A stretch of 64,000 nucleotides of DNA from Lysinibacillus sp. KCTC 33748 (GTDB taxonomy: Bacteria; Bacillota; Bacilli; Bacillales_A; Planococcaceae). The stretch is from NCBI RefSeq assembly GCF_002237755.1, contig NZ_MWSJ01000019.1, forward strand, positions 32,318 through 96,317, written 5' to 3'. How positions within the stretch are numbered: position 1 is the stretch's first letter; the number at the start of each line of letters is the position of its first letter. Positions 9,472-17,202 of the stretch are shown here, piece by piece. The translations under genes and the position numbers were made by a program. Below the pieces are notes generated by a model, which searched no databases, was not told the DNA's origin, and saw only the letters and a list, made by a program, of their open reading frames with translations.

Positions 9472-9768
9472 ATGACAACGAATGAAGTAACCAAAAAATC
9501 CAGAAATTTAATCCTTGCACTCTTATTTTTAGGATGGTCATTAGGAAATCTAGATCGTTACATCATGAACTATGCAGTGGTATCGATTACGGGTGATTTA
9601 AATTTAGATGCTTCTTCCACTGGAATTATTTTAAGTGCTTTCTTTTTAGGTTATGCGATTATGCAAATACCTGGCGGCTGGTTGGCTGATAAATTTGGCG
9701 CTAAAAAGATCTTACTTTTTTCAGTAATTATGTGGTCGATATTCATGAGTCTTGCTATAACCCTTTGA
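9472..9768 (+). pseudogene. MFS transporter, N-terminal fragment cut by the prophage
   Basis: Codes for the first three membrane helices of an MFS permease, with the conserved NLDRYIMNY of TM1 and the loop signature GGWLADKFGAKKILL. The native frame continues through MWSIF at the 17-bp repeat and then runs into prophage DNA, ending at 9768 after seven foreign residues. The C-terminal part resumes at 50943. The fragment alone cannot transport. ATG start behind GGGAGGG. The neighbouring AbgB-like hydrolase suggests an N-acyl or aminobenzoyl-glutamate-like substrate, by analogy with AbgT/AbgB loci. Confidence 0.85.
9729..9745 (+). other. attL: attL core
   Basis: TATGTGGTCGATATTCA, identical to 50926-50942. 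Joining 9472-9745 to 50943-51895 gives 1227 nt, an unbroken 408-codon MFS frame, so this repeat is the attachment core. Confidence 0.9.
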
Positions 9769-9783
9769 TTATAGAGGATTACG

Positions 9784-9818
9784 GGTACTTTTTAGGCTTT
9801 GGTTCCCCAAAAAGTACC
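9784..9818. terminator. Hairpin between attL and the integrase
   Basis: GGTACTTTTT pairs with AAAAAGTACC across a 15-nt loop. Symmetric A/T arms make it a plausible bidirectional terminator, and the loop holds a GTTCCCCA motif that recurs near attR. Confidence 0.5.
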
Positions 9819-9844
9819 ACAAAATTAAAGAAGTATAATAAAAT

Positions 9845-11023
9845 TTAGAGCAAAACTTTTGATAATATTTGAACAGCCTCTTTTTCTTTTTCTTTTAATG
9901 AATGTGCGTAATATACCATTACTGTATTTGGAGTATCACCAATTATTTTAGCTACAACAGGGATAGGAACTCCTTGTCCACACAAGATTGTTGCATAAGA
10001 ATGGCGAAGTCCATGCGGCGAAATATATTTGGATATTACCTTTTTTTTATAAACACTGATTAAAATGTTGGCAACAAAATTTGTTCCTATACAATGTAGC
10101 GTCTTTAAGTTGATAAAAACATAATCTGTATTTTTATGTGAAACTCCTTTTTCTAATTTTTTTTCAATAGACTTCTTTCTATAAGATTCTAATAGTGAAC
10201 ATAAATTTTGTTCAATCTCTACAACACGTATACTATTTTTTGTTTTAGCTTCTCGTTGACCTAAATGGTCACGAGTTTCATAGATATTAATTGTACCTTC
10301 CTGTAAGTCAATATCTTTCCAACGTAATGCTGCGGCTTCTCCTTTTCTCATTCCGGTAAATGCAATTGTCCAAATTACTGCCGTTTTGGTCATATCGTCT
10401 GCTTTTTTTATGAATTGTAGCAATTTTTTTAAATCATCTTCATTCAAAAAATTTAAATCGTTTTCTTCATTGATACTTTTTTTCTTTTTTTCATTTTCCT
10501 TAGATATTGTCATAGATGAAAATCTATTTTTAGGTAAAACTTCATTTCGTACTGCAAGATTTACAGCATCGAGAAATTTACTGTGTGCACTTTTAACTGT
10601 ATTAACACTTTTGGTTTTTAACAGTTCGTCGATAAACTCCTTTTTATATGTCAAATAGTCTAAATTAGATAATTTGTAACTACCTAGGAGAGGTTTTATA
10701 TATAAATCAATATTTTGCTTTGCTAATTTCTTTGAAGAGATTGCCCAATCATTTTTTTTCGATTCAAACCATATATCCATCCACTGTGAAACAGTTATAT
10801 TTTTATTCTCAACAACTTTTAAAAAACTATCAGTCTCACAAATCAATTTAGCTAAAGCAACTTCTGCATCACGGTCCGAATCAAAGCCTTGCTTGTATAA
10901 TTCTTTTCGTTTACCTAGCGAATCATAATATTTGTACCGATAAGCATATTTTTTTTTATTTTTTGTATCAGTGTAACTATAGATATTATTTCTACGTGTC
11001 TTTTTTAATTTTGGTCTAGCCAT
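9845..11023 (-). CDS. int: Prophage integrase (tyrosine recombinase)
   Basis: A 392-residue tyrosine integrase. An N-terminal arm-binding domain (residues 1-60, many basic and aromatic residues) and a SAM-like core-binding domain (about 75-170) precede the catalytic domain. The catalytic set is visible: Arg in GMRKGEAAALRW (about 226), a Lys near 262 (KTKNS), HGLRH (337-341) and the nucleophile Tyr in VMVYYAHS (about 371-372). The second conserved His/Trp position reads Asp (IGDTPN), which some integrases tolerate. It lies next to attL, as expected. It would cut and join the 17-bp core in the MFS gene. Confidence 0.95.
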   Translation of the reverse strand: MARPKLKKTRRNNIYSYTDTKNKKKYAYRYKYYDSLGKRKELYKQGFDSDRDAEVALAKLICETDSFLKVVENKNITVSQWMDIWFESKKNDWAISSKKLAKQNIDLYIKPLLGSYKLSNLDYLTYKKEFIDELLKTKSVNTVKSAHSKFLDAVNLAVRNEVLPKNRFSSMTISKENEKKKKSINEENDLNFLNEDDLKKLLQFIKKADDMTKTAVIWTIAFTGMRKGEAAALRWKDIDLQEGTINIYETRDHLGQREAKTKNSIRVVEIEQNLCSLLESYRKKSIEKKLEKGVSHKNTDYVFINLKTLHCIGTNFVANILISVYKKKVISKYISPHGLRHSYATILCGQGVPIPVVAKIIGDTPNTVMVYYAHSLKEKEKEAVQILSKVLL

Positions 11024-11046
11024 ATACTCACGTCCTTTAATTAACC

Positions 11047-11075
11047 GGGCAGGTATGTTTCAGGAACTCTGAGTA
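11047..11075. repeat. Short dispersed repeat (second copy 12913-12941)
   Basis: CCGGGC(A/G)GGTATGTTT(C/T)AGGAA occurs here between integrase and immA, and again at 12913-12941 in the early region. Both copies are intergenic. Confidence 0.55.
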
Positions 11076-11121
11076 GGATTTACTTGCATCACTCCTTTCA
11101 ATATCTTGCAAAATATATGTT

Positions 11122-11607
11122 TTAAGAACAACAGTAAAGCTGCATTCTATTATTTATGTATTGTGTTACTCTACTTAAAGCAAATTCATATTCAACATTA
11201 AATAGCCTTTGGATCATGATAACTGTTGAAAACGTATAATCATTGATTTTTAGCGTATCTAACATAAAACTAGGGATACAAGCATGATACATAAAGTTAT
11301 TTGCTTTATTCTCTTGATACTCTATCCAAGACCTCGGCATTTTACCTCGATATCCTTGATGTCCGTTATGTTGAAGTACATGAGAAAGTTCATGACAAAA
11401 TTCCTGCCATTGTTGAGAAACAGTTAAATTCTCATTCAAAGCAATGAATGCTTGAGACCCGATAAATAGGGCCTGACTTGAATTTCTCCAAAAATATACT
11501 TTGATTCCTAGAGCTCCGGAAATATTTTGGAAACCTAATTGTTTTGGTTTTTCGATTCCTATTTTTTTATACATTTCTTTAATGAAGTCTTCTGTGTAAG
11601 TTGTCAT
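11122..11607 (-). CDS. immA: ImmA/IrrE-family metallopeptidase
   Basis: A 161-residue zinc protease with HELSH, the metal-binding HExxH motif, in WQEFCHELSHVLQHNG; a third ligand is probably in the ENKANNF helix. Family members such as ICEBs1 ImmA cleave the phage repressor and trigger induction. I start the gene at 11607 (MTTYTEDF) because GGGGA lies 7 nt upstream; an upstream ATG at 11640 sits inside the LexA-like box. Unlike many prophages, the repressor gene is upstream and separated by a terminator, so immA needs its own promoter. Confidence 0.85.
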   Translation of the reverse strand: MTTYTEDFIKEMYKKIGIEKPKQLGFQNISGALGIKVYFWRNSSQALFIGSQAFIALNENLTVSQQWQEFCHELSHVLQHNGHQGYRGKMPRSWIEYQENKANNFMYHACIPSFMLDTLKINDYTFSTVIMIQRLFNVEYEFALSRVTQYINNRMQLYCCS

Positions 11608-11634
11608 CCAAACATCCCCGTTCATAAATCGTGA

Positions 11635-11646
11635 GAACAAATGTTC
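11635..11646. promoter_or_regulatory. LexA (DinR)-like SOS box upstream of immA
   Basis: GAACAAATGTTC fits the Gram-positive LexA core GAAC-N4-GTTC exactly and extends to AGAAC-AAAT-GTTCT. It lies about 30 bp before the immA start. Confidence 0.6.
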
Positions 11647-11772
11647 TGTTTAAAGTGTACAACAAAACCCTACTAGCGGGAAAGTAGGGAAAATTGATAT
11701 TTTTTCTATTTGATGTATAAATTTGATACATTTCCACAAAAAAACTAAAGGATAGTAGTTTGAAATCATTTT

Positions 11773-11801
11773 AAAAAAAGGCAACTGTAGTGATAGTTGC
11801 C
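11773..11801 (-). terminator. Terminator directly after the repressor gene
   Basis: GGCAACT/AGTTGCC stem that abuts the cI stop codon. On the minus strand it is followed by a T run, which separates cI from immA. Confidence 0.75.
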
Positions 11802-12163
11802 TATTTTTTATAGTCGTGCTTAATGATTTCCCAAAAATCTCGAAGTCTTTTCACAGCTTCTTCTTCTGATTCAGGTAGCTCTTTATAAAACACGTTTAAT
11901 TCTGGATTGTTTGCAAAAGCTTGAAACTCAGCCTCATCTTGTTCATCGTGAGTAAGTGCAGGAGTGTCTGTACGCCCAAGAAGGTAGTCAGTACTTACGC
12001 CTAATACATTTGCTAAATTAATTAACTCGCTATCTTTGACAGGTCTCTCATTTAATTCAATTCTATTCATAACACTAACATTCAAGCTAACACGATTTGC
12101 AAGTTCACGTTGAGTCCAACCTTTATTTTCCCGTAACGAGATAATTCTTTTTCCTATATTCAT
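11801..12163 (-). CDS. CI-like phage repressor (XRE family)
   Basis: A 120-residue protein with an HTH_3 domain over residues 4-60 (ISLRENKGWTQRELANRVSLNVSVMNRIE) and an acidic C-terminal tail with no autocleavage protease domain. That fits a repressor inactivated by ImmA rather than by RecA-stimulated self-cleavage. It is divergent from the Cro-like gene at 12329, with an operator region between them. Start ATG at 12163. Confidence 0.85.
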   Translation of the reverse strand: MNIGKRIISLRENKGWTQRELANRVSLNVSVMNRIELNERPVKDSELINLANVLGVSTDYLLGRTDTPALTHDEQDEAEFQAFANNPELNVFYKELPESEEEAVKRLRDFWEIIKHDYKK

Positions 12164-12226
12164 AATTTCACCACTTTCAGTGAATTCGTATCTTTAATAT
12201 ATCACGTTTCCATTTTGGAAATAAAT

Positions 12227-12316
12227 AAATTTCTAAATCAGAAATTTTATGCTTGAATTTCTAAAATAGCAATGGTATATTATGTATAAGGTGTTGCTAA
12301 AACAGAAATTCTAAGG
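12227..12316. promoter_or_regulatory. Lysis-lysogeny operator region and early promoter
   Basis: A perfect dyad AAATTTCT-N5-AGAAATTT at 12227-12247, a half site GAATTTCT at 12255, and AGAAATTCT at 12304. A rightward promoter overlaps them: TTGAAT (12253-12258), a 17-bp spacer, then TATATT (12276-12281). Repressor and Cro probably compete here. The arrangement is seen directly; the binding is inferred. Confidence 0.7.
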
Positions 12317-12328
12317 CGGTGACATATA

Positions 12329-12556
12329 TTGAAAATATTTAATTTGGAGTATGTAAAACAAAGAAGACAAAAGTTAAACTTAACGCTTCAAGAGGTTGCA
12401 GATGAGATGGGTATGAAAAATGCTTCTACATACTTAAAGTATGAAAATGGAACATATGCTTTCAAAGCAGAGCAATTACCTTTATTGGCAAATACACTTA
12501 AATGTAACACTGAAAATTTTTTTATCGAAAAGATTGCTAAAATAGCAATTTCTTAA
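12329..12556 (+). CDS. Cro-like XRE regulator
   Basis: A 75-residue HTH_3 protein (RQKLNLTLQEVADEMGMKNASTYLKYENG), first gene of the rightward early operon. TTG start behind GGCGGTGA. It should bind the same operators as CI and turn off lysogenic transcription. A further TTGCTA/TAGCAA dyad sits at its 3' end. Confidence 0.8.
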   Translation: MKIFNLEYVKQRRQKLNLTLQEVADEMGMKNASTYLKYENGTYAFKAEQLPLLANTLKCNTENFFIEKIAKIAIS

Positions 12557-12582
12557 GAGTGCAAAAAGTAAGGAGGAACTTT

Positions 12583-12903
12583 ATGATACACAGTCAGCCT
12601 AGTGAAAGTATGATTCTTGAAACCATTTTAAAAATGGGGGGCATCACAAAAGAATCTATTGAGCAAACACTTGAAAATTTAATACATGAAGCTGCTCGAC
12701 CAAAAATACTGTTTTGGGACTTAAAACAAATGGCACAAGCAACTCCATTTTGTGAAAAAACCATTGAGCAAGAGATTATTAAAAAAGATCCACGCTTTAG
12801 GCAATACCAGCGTCGTAACGGGCGTTATGGGAAGAAGGTATGGTTATATGAGCCAACTTCCAAATTACTTGTAGAGAACATTATGAATAACTGGGAAATC
12901 TAA
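12583..12903 (+). CDS. Small phage DNA-binding protein (DUF771/excisionase-like)
   Basis: 106 residues. I start at ATG 12583 because AAGGAGGAAC lies directly upstream. The C-terminal half (FWDLKQMAQATPFCEKTIEQEIIKKDPRFRQYQRRNGRYGKKVWLYEP) reads like a winged helix with a basic wing, as in DUF771 or excisionase-type proteins of Firmicute phages. The role is unproven; in this position it could help excision or regulate early genes. Confidence 0.5.
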   Translation: MIHSQPSESMILETILKMGGITKESIEQTLENLIHEAARPKILFWDLKQMAQATPFCEKTIEQEIIKKDPRFRQYQRRNGRYGKKVWLYEPTSKLLVENIMNNWEI

Positions 12904-13032
12904 AAATCAAACACCGGGCGGGTATGTTTTAGGAATTTAGATTTCAGTATTGGTTAAGGGCTTATAAAGAGGTTTGGGCAATAACCTCATATGTATATAT
13001 TAGTGAATTTTTAATATTTTTCTATGCGTAGC

Positions 13033-13060
13033 ATGCATAATATGCATCCTTTGCATAAAG
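13033..13060. promoter_or_regulatory. Dyad upstream of the second XRE gene
   Basis: ATGCATA-A-TATGCAT is a perfect dyad (13033-13047), followed by TTTGCATAAA just before the ribosome site. A likely operator for the HTH protein that follows, or for Cro. Confidence 0.5.
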
Positions 13061-13072
13061 GTGGTGAACAAA

Positions 13073-13342
13073 TTGAATATTGATATTGGTGGATTAATCA
13101 AAAAATGTCGCGAGAGTGCAAAGTTATCACAAGAGGCGTTTGCGGATTTGATGCATACATCTCAATCGACAATTAGTCGTATTGAAAAGAATTTGGTTGT
13201 GATTGAAGCAAAATTCTTAGCCAAAGCTGCAGCGATTACAAACTCACAAGATGTAGTAGTTGCTACATTATTTAGCACAGATGCAGCTGTACAGTTCTTG
13301 CAAACAATACCAATGTTTATCATGGGAGGTTTTTATGGATAA
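13073..13342 (+). CDS. XRE-family helix-turn-helix protein
   Basis: 89 residues with a clear HTH_3 (IKKCRESAKLSQEAFADLMHTSQSTISRIEKN). The upstream GTG codons at 13061 and 13064 lie inside AAAGGTGGTG, which is the natural ribosome site for TTG 13073, so I start there. The C-terminus ends in a hydrophobic stretch (FLQTIPMFIMGGF). It is a third regulator of the early region; the target is probably the dyad in front of it. Confidence 0.7.
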   Translation: MNIDIGGLIKKCRESAKLSQEAFADLMHTSQSTISRIEKNLVVIEAKFLAKAAAITNSQDVVVATLFSTDAAVQFLQTIPMFIMGGFYG

Positions 13343-13501
13343 AATCAAAGACTTAATTATAAAAAACAAAAAATGCAAGCGCATAAGCACCTGCATCTAA
13401 TTGAACTGAAACTTTGGCGAGGAACAGTTCAAGAACTATTAATTTTTTGTAACTTTATTATGGACAAACTTTCTAAAAAAGTCAACTTGAGGAGGATTTA
13501 A
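13335..13501 (+). other. Two short overlapping frames, possibly one small gene
   Basis: ATG 13335 has GGGAGG in front and encodes 21 codons (MDKIKDLIIKNKK...). In the -1 frame ATG 13373 encodes 42 codons (MQAHKHLHLIELKLWRG...) to 13501. One additional A in the run before 13373, or a -1 slip on C-AAA-AAA, would fuse them into a 55-residue protein. A small phage protein is plausible; nothing is known of its function. Confidence 0.35.
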
Positions 13502-13503
13502 TT

Positions 13504-13725
13504 ATGAATCGAATTCTGGAACAACTATATAAAAACTTAAATCAAGAAAAGGAATCTTTACATGAGTGTGCTGTTGCGGTTGCAGATTTAAGCAATGGGC
13601 AAAATCATGAAGATCATATTGAAAAGCTTATTGCTTATAACCTACAAAAAGGGCGTGTGAGTAGCTTGGAGGATGTTATTCATGAAATCGATAAGCTGAA
13701 CACAAAACCGTTAAAAGTTGTTTGA
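13504..13725 (+). CDS. Small phage early protein, unknown
   Basis: 73 residues, acidic and helical, ATG behind AGGAGGA. No motif recognised. It overlaps the next frame as TTGA, which suggests coupled translation within the early operon. Confidence 0.6.
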   Translation: MNRILEQLYKNLNQEKESLHECAVAVADLSNGQNHEDHIEKLIAYNLQKGRVSSLEDVIHEIDKLNTKPLKVV

Positions 13726-13982
13726 TTCGTTCTTATCACAGGATTCATAAGCTGTTTGTTTGTGAGTCCGATGATGCGAATGCATCTGAAAGGCAGGTGA
13801 TCCAGTTGAGGATTGATGTAAAAGCTTGGCTTGCTATGAAACCTGTTGAACAATATATATTTACAGAGCCGTGCGTCAGAATGACGCTACCCTTAAAAAT
13901 AAGCATAAAAAAGGCTTACAAGCACTGGCATGCAAGTAAGCGGCTAAGAAATTACATTACAGATACTATAACAAAAATCTAA
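13722..13982 (+). CDS. Small phage early protein, unknown
   Basis: 86 residues from TTG 13722, which overlaps the previous stop. A second TTG at 13806 behind AGGCAGG would give 58 residues (MRIDVKAWLAMKPVEQYIF) and may be the true start. Basic C-terminus (KKAYKHWHASKRLRNYI). No family recognised. Confidence 0.5.
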   Translation: MIRSYHRIHKLFVCESDDANASERQVIQLRIDVKAWLAMKPVEQYIFTEPCVRMTLPLKISIKKAYKHWHASKRLRNYITDTITKI

Positions 13983-14010
13983 TGAAACAGCAAGAAAGGG
14001 GAGGCATTTC

Positions 14011-14664
14011 ATGCTACCAGAAATTATTGTGCATGGGAATTTACGCGTTTTAACTAGTGCACAACTGGCTGAATCGTTTAAGACAGATAGCAAGACTATC
14101 AATCGCAACTTTCAACGAAATCAAGAACAATTTGAACTAGGTGTACATTACTTTGCTCTAACAGGTGAAGATTTAAAAGCATTTAAAGGCGAACGTCAAA
14201 ATGACGCTACCCTTAAATATGTTTCGGTTCTTTATCTTTGGACTGAAAAAGGGGCATTTTTACATGCTCAATTTTCTAAGAGTAAGCAGGCTAAAGAAGC
14301 ATATCGGGCACTAATTAATAGTTATTACACAATGTTAGAGGACAAGCCACAGATTGAGCAAAAACACACTTTGGCAATTAGCCTAGAAGATTACCAACAA
14401 CTTGAAAGTAGGGTGACAACTTTGGAACAAAGATTACAAGAGGTTACATTGCATTCTGGGGAACAATTACGTTTGCGAAAAGAAGTGAACCTACGAGTTT
14501 ACGAATTGGCAGGTGATGAAAAGGATGGTAGAAGAGCTCTATTTCGAGCGATATGGTCTGCCATCAAAGAACGTTATCAAGTGGGCTCTTATCGTGACGT
14601 GAAGCAACATGAGCTTCAAGATGCATTACGCTTTGTCTCTAACTGGGGAGGTGAAGCATCATGA
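14011..14664 (+). CDS. Phage antirepressor (ORF6N/ORF6C type)
   Basis: 217 residues. An ORF6N domain covers residues 1-115 (VLTSAQLAESFKTDSKTINRNFQRN, later VSVLYLWTEKGAFLHAQFSKSKQAKEAY). A coiled coil (LEDYQQLESRVTTLEQRLQEV) and an ORF6C-like C-terminal part follow (LAGDEKDGRRALFRAIWSAIKERYQV). Such proteins act as antirepressors or early regulators by binding DNA or the repressor. It overlaps the replication gene by 4 bp. Confidence 0.8.
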   Translation: MLPEIIVHGNLRVLTSAQLAESFKTDSKTINRNFQRNQEQFELGVHYFALTGEDLKAFKGERQNDATLKYVSVLYLWTEKGAFLHAQFSKSKQAKEAYRALINSYYTMLEDKPQIEQKHTLAISLEDYQQLESRVTTLEQRLQEVTLHSGEQLRLRKEVNLRVYELAGDEKDGRRALFRAIWSAIKERYQVGSYRDVKQHELQDALRFVSNWGGEAS

Positions 14665-15644
14665 ATCTATTAATTAATGAACCACCTTTGCAAGTGTTAC
14701 CGACGCTTGCTGCGGAAATCGGATTAAATAACGCAATCGTTTTACAACAAGTACATTATTGGTTACGTGTTTCAACTAACAATCGTGATGGTCATAAATG
14801 GGTGTACAAAACTATAGATGAGTGGCATGAGGAGTTCCCATTTTGGTCAAAACGCACACTAGAACGTGTAATTCAGAGCCTTGAAGATTTAGAAATTCTT
14901 GTAGCTGGCAATTATAACAAACTCAAAATGGATCGCACAAAATGGTATCGAATTAAGTACGAAACCCTTTGCAAACTGCATGAAAATGCAAGCCGACAAA
15001 ATGACGGAATGCAACCCGACAAAATGACGGAATCGAAATCGCCAAATTGTCAGGAAGGAAACCGACAAAATGACGTGAACGTTCCCGACAAAATGGCGGT
15101 ACCAATAACCAGAGAATACACAGAGACTACTACAGAGACTACACAGAGAAAAGGAAACAGTCGCAAACGAGTTTACGACGAATCTTCTGTGCATTACCAA
15201 TTAGCTAATAGACTCTATCAAAAAATATTGATTGATGACCCAAGTTTTAAACAACCAAACATGAATACTTGGGCTGATAGTATTCGCTTGATGATGGAAC
15301 AGGATAACAGAACTGTTGAACAGATCGAATATCTAATTGATTGGTCACAAGAGAATCAGTTCTGGAAATCGAATATTCTCTCAACAAAAAAATTACGTGA
15401 AAAAGCGACAACGCTTATCCGCCAAATCAAAGCTGATAAAGCAAAAGAGAATAATGTTAATTCACCATCTAATTTTCGTCGACAAGGGCGTACTGAGGTT
15501 GTTCCTGAATGGTTCAATAATCGTAATGAGGAGAAGGAGAACGCAAAGGAGACAACTGTAGAAATCGGTCAAGAAATTGATTTTGAAGCCGAACGTCAAA
15601 AAATATTAAAAAAGCTAGGGAGTGCTAAAGAGAATGCGAAGTGA
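14661..15644 (+). CDS. Phage replication initiator / replisome organiser
   Basis: 327 residues. The N-terminal winged helix (residues 1-110) has the LQQVHYWL and EFPFWSKRTLERVIQSLEDLEIL elements typical of DnaD-like phage replication proteins. A low-complexity linker (about 112-165) encodes the iteron array, and a C-terminal helical domain (about 170-260, WADSIRLMMEQDNRTVEQI) resembles the DnaD/helicase-loader tail. By analogy with lambda O, it should bind repeats inside its own gene and load the host DnaB-type helicase. ATG start; it overlaps the antirepressor stop. Confidence 0.75.
   Translation: MNLLINEPPLQVLPTLAAEIGLNNAIVLQQVHYWLRVSTNNRDGHKWVYKTIDEWHEEFPFWSKRTLERVIQSLEDLEILVAGNYNKLKMDRTKWYRIKYETLCKLHENASRQNDGMQPDKMTESKSPNCQEGNRQNDVNVPDKMAVPITREYTETTTETTQRKGNSRKRVYDESSVHYQLANRLYQKILIDDPSFKQPNMNTWADSIRLMMEQDNRTVEQIEYLIDWSQENQFWKSNILSTKKLREKATTLIRQIKADKAKENNVNSPSNFRRQGRTEVVPEWFNNRNEEKENAKETTVEIGQEIDFEAERQKILKKLGSAKENAK
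14993..15098 (+). repeat. Iteron array, candidate phage replication origin
   Basis: CCGACAAAATG(A/G)CG occurs at 14993, 15016, 15062 and 15085, with a degenerate copy at 15039. The spacing is 23 bp throughout (46 bp across the weak copy). Because 23 is not a multiple of 3, neighbouring copies are read in different frames (RQND, then PDKM), so conservation acts on the DNA and not on the protein. Confidence 0.75.
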
Positions 15645-15771
15645 ACTAGTTTTTATTCTTCACTTAATGACATGGTATTCAGAGCAATACCTTGATAAAT
15701 TGTCAGACGAAGAACTGAATCGTACTTATGATGCCCAAATGGAAAAGAGCATGAACGAGAGATTGGTGTAA
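15634..15771 (+). CDS. Small phage protein (45 aa), unknown
   Basis: ATG 15634 to TAA 15771: it begins MRSELVFILHLMTWYSEQY and has an acidic LDKLSDEELNRTYDAQ segment. It overlaps the end of the replication gene by 11 bp, with AGGGAG upstream. The LSDEEL helix is common in short phage proteins; no function can be given. Confidence 0.5.
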   Translation: MRSELVFILHLMTWYSEQYLDKLSDEELNRTYDAQMEKSMNERLV

Positions 15772-15774
15772 GCA

Positions 15775-15954
15775 GTGAGTAATCATTTTTATGGACGTAA
15801 AGTGGTCAATGCAGTTACACAACACGATTTACAAAAGAAAGTTGCAGATAACGAAAAAAGACAATGGCGTATTGTTGGTAAATTCACAAGACATCACTAC
15901 AGCGGTCACTGGTGTTGTGTGATGGAGAGACAATCAAAGGAGGGAATGAAATGA
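15775..15954 (+). CDS. Small phage protein (59 aa), unknown
   Basis: GTG 15775 to TGA 15954: begins VSNHFYGRKVVNAVTQHDL and has a His/Cys-rich tail (TRHHYSGHWCCVM). Position, tight spacing and coupling to the next ATG support a real gene. No family recognised. Confidence 0.45.
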   Translation: MSNHFYGRKVVNAVTQHDLQKKVADNEKRQWRIVGKFTRHHYSGHWCCVMERQSKEGMK

Positions 15955-16349
15955 ATCAAAGAATTGAGCTTTTAAATCAGCAGAATGCATTACACAATCA
16001 GCACTGTGTTACCTGTCCAAATCGATATGATCGTAATGCTAAAAGCTGTAAGTCTTGCGACATCTTCATAAAATTCAAACAAATCGGTAAAAATCTGTTA
16101 AACCTTCATGATGTTAAAGAGTCTAGTAAAAAAACTAAAAATGATATTTTAGCAGAATCGATGACTGCACATGGCATGGTTTTAACAATAGATCGGTACT
16201 TGGATTTGCAGGAGATGGGTTTGAAAAACTATCAAATAGCAGAGTATTACGGCATTACAACCCGAGAGCTAAATGAGTGGAAGGTATGGCAGGGGCTGAC
16301 TGGTAAACGTGGTCCAGTGTCTAAAAATGATTTAGCATGCAGCAGTTAA
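15951..16349 (+). CDS. Zinc-finger plus HTH phage protein
   Basis: 132 residues from ATG 15951 (AAAGGAGGG lies upstream). Four cysteines (CVTCPNRYDRNAKSCKSC) near the N-terminus form a probable zinc finger, and residues about 95-125 form an HTH (MGLKNYQIAEYYGITTRELNEWK). The combination points to a DNA-binding regulator of the early operon. Its target is unknown. Confidence 0.6.
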   Translation: MNQRIELLNQQNALHNQHCVTCPNRYDRNAKSCKSCDIFIKFKQIGKNLLNLHDVKESSKKTKNDILAESMTAHGMVLTIDRYLDLQEMGLKNYQIAEYYGITTRELNEWKVWQGLTGKRGPVSKNDLACSS

Positions 16350-16585
16350 GTATCTTCGATTGTCCAGCAGATCAAAAACATGATTTTCAGATTCATGACA
16401 GGGTAAAGCTTTTGCTAGTGGATGAGTCAATCAATTGGGAAATCCATAATTATCGAAAATATTACTTTGAGCAGTTGATTGGGGAACTTGGGACAGTGCT
16501 TGAGGTTAAGAAAAATACAGTGGCAGTGGAATTTGCTGATGAAGTCATTTTATGTGATGTACATGAATTGGAATGGATAGCGTAG
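16337..16585 (+). CDS. Small phage protein, SH3-like
   Basis: 82 residues that overlap the previous gene by 13 bp. The segment IGELGTVLEVKKNTVAVEFADEVILCDVHELEWI reads like a small SH3/KOW beta barrel. Function unknown. Confidence 0.55.
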   Translation: MQQLSIFDCPADQKHDFQIHDRVKLLLVDESINWEIHNYRKYYFEQLIGELGTVLEVKKNTVAVEFADEVILCDVHELEWIA

Positions 16586-16664
16586 GGTACGGTGGCAACC
16601 GTATCCCTACAATTAAGCTCTCTTGCTTAATACAACTAAAGCAATTATACAGGGAGTGGCTTAT

Positions 16665-16844
16665 ATGGGCAATATGGGTAATTTAGGCGTGTTAGGTGAT
16701 GGAGTATACATTGTACAACAAGGGGCAGTTGTAGAGGTTCTGGAGCCTAAAGAGTATGGACAAGATTCTATTCAGTGGCAACATGGAAAGGTGTTTGAAG
16801 TGAGCGAAAGTAAGCGCAGACGTGTTGGGGCATTAAAAAAATAG
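16665..16844 (+). CDS. Small phage protein, unknown
   Basis: 59 residues from ATG 16665, chosen because AGGGAGTGG lies just upstream; the TTG at 16623 lacks a site. Begins MGNMGNLGVLGDGVYIVQQG and ends in a basic SKRRRVGALKK tail. A hairpin at 16582-16610 separates it from the gene before. Confidence 0.5.
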   Translation: MGNMGNLGVLGDGVYIVQQGAVVEVLEPKEYGQDSIQWQHGKVFEVSESKRRRVGALKK

Positions 16845-16925
16845 AGAAAAAAACAGGTGACTTTGACTTGAAATTAGTAGCAAATAATAAAAAATTATAG
16901 AAAACTATATGTTTGTTTATTTGAT

Positions 16926-16970
16926 AGTAACTCCATTTTGAAAAAATAAAAAATGGAGTTACTCCTTTTT
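16926..16970 (+). terminator. Terminator that closes the early operon
   Basis: AGTAACTCCATTTT pairs with AAAATGGAGTTACT, followed by CCTTTTT. It isolates the next gene as its own transcription unit. The rest of 16845-17202 is AT-rich with no frame I can support. Confidence 0.9.
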
Positions 16971-17202
16971 AGAAATATTATGAATAAGTTTAAAATATGA
17001 TTCTTTGTTTAGGTTGGTTTAATTATCACGTCTACTTTAGTCAAGGTGTAATTGCCTCATATACAAGATACTTTAAAATCATAAATATGAGTTGCTGTCT
17101 TTTCTAGAATTCTGAAATGAAGGAAAATTAAATAGAAATGAAGTGATTGATTACAAATTTAGCTTACTGTTTTTGTATTTTAAGGATAGTTTGTTCAATG
17201 TT

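Noticed and set aside
14889..15200. Minus-strand frame across the iterons
   Set aside because: It only reflects the repeat DNA read backwards; the plus-strand initiator is well supported.
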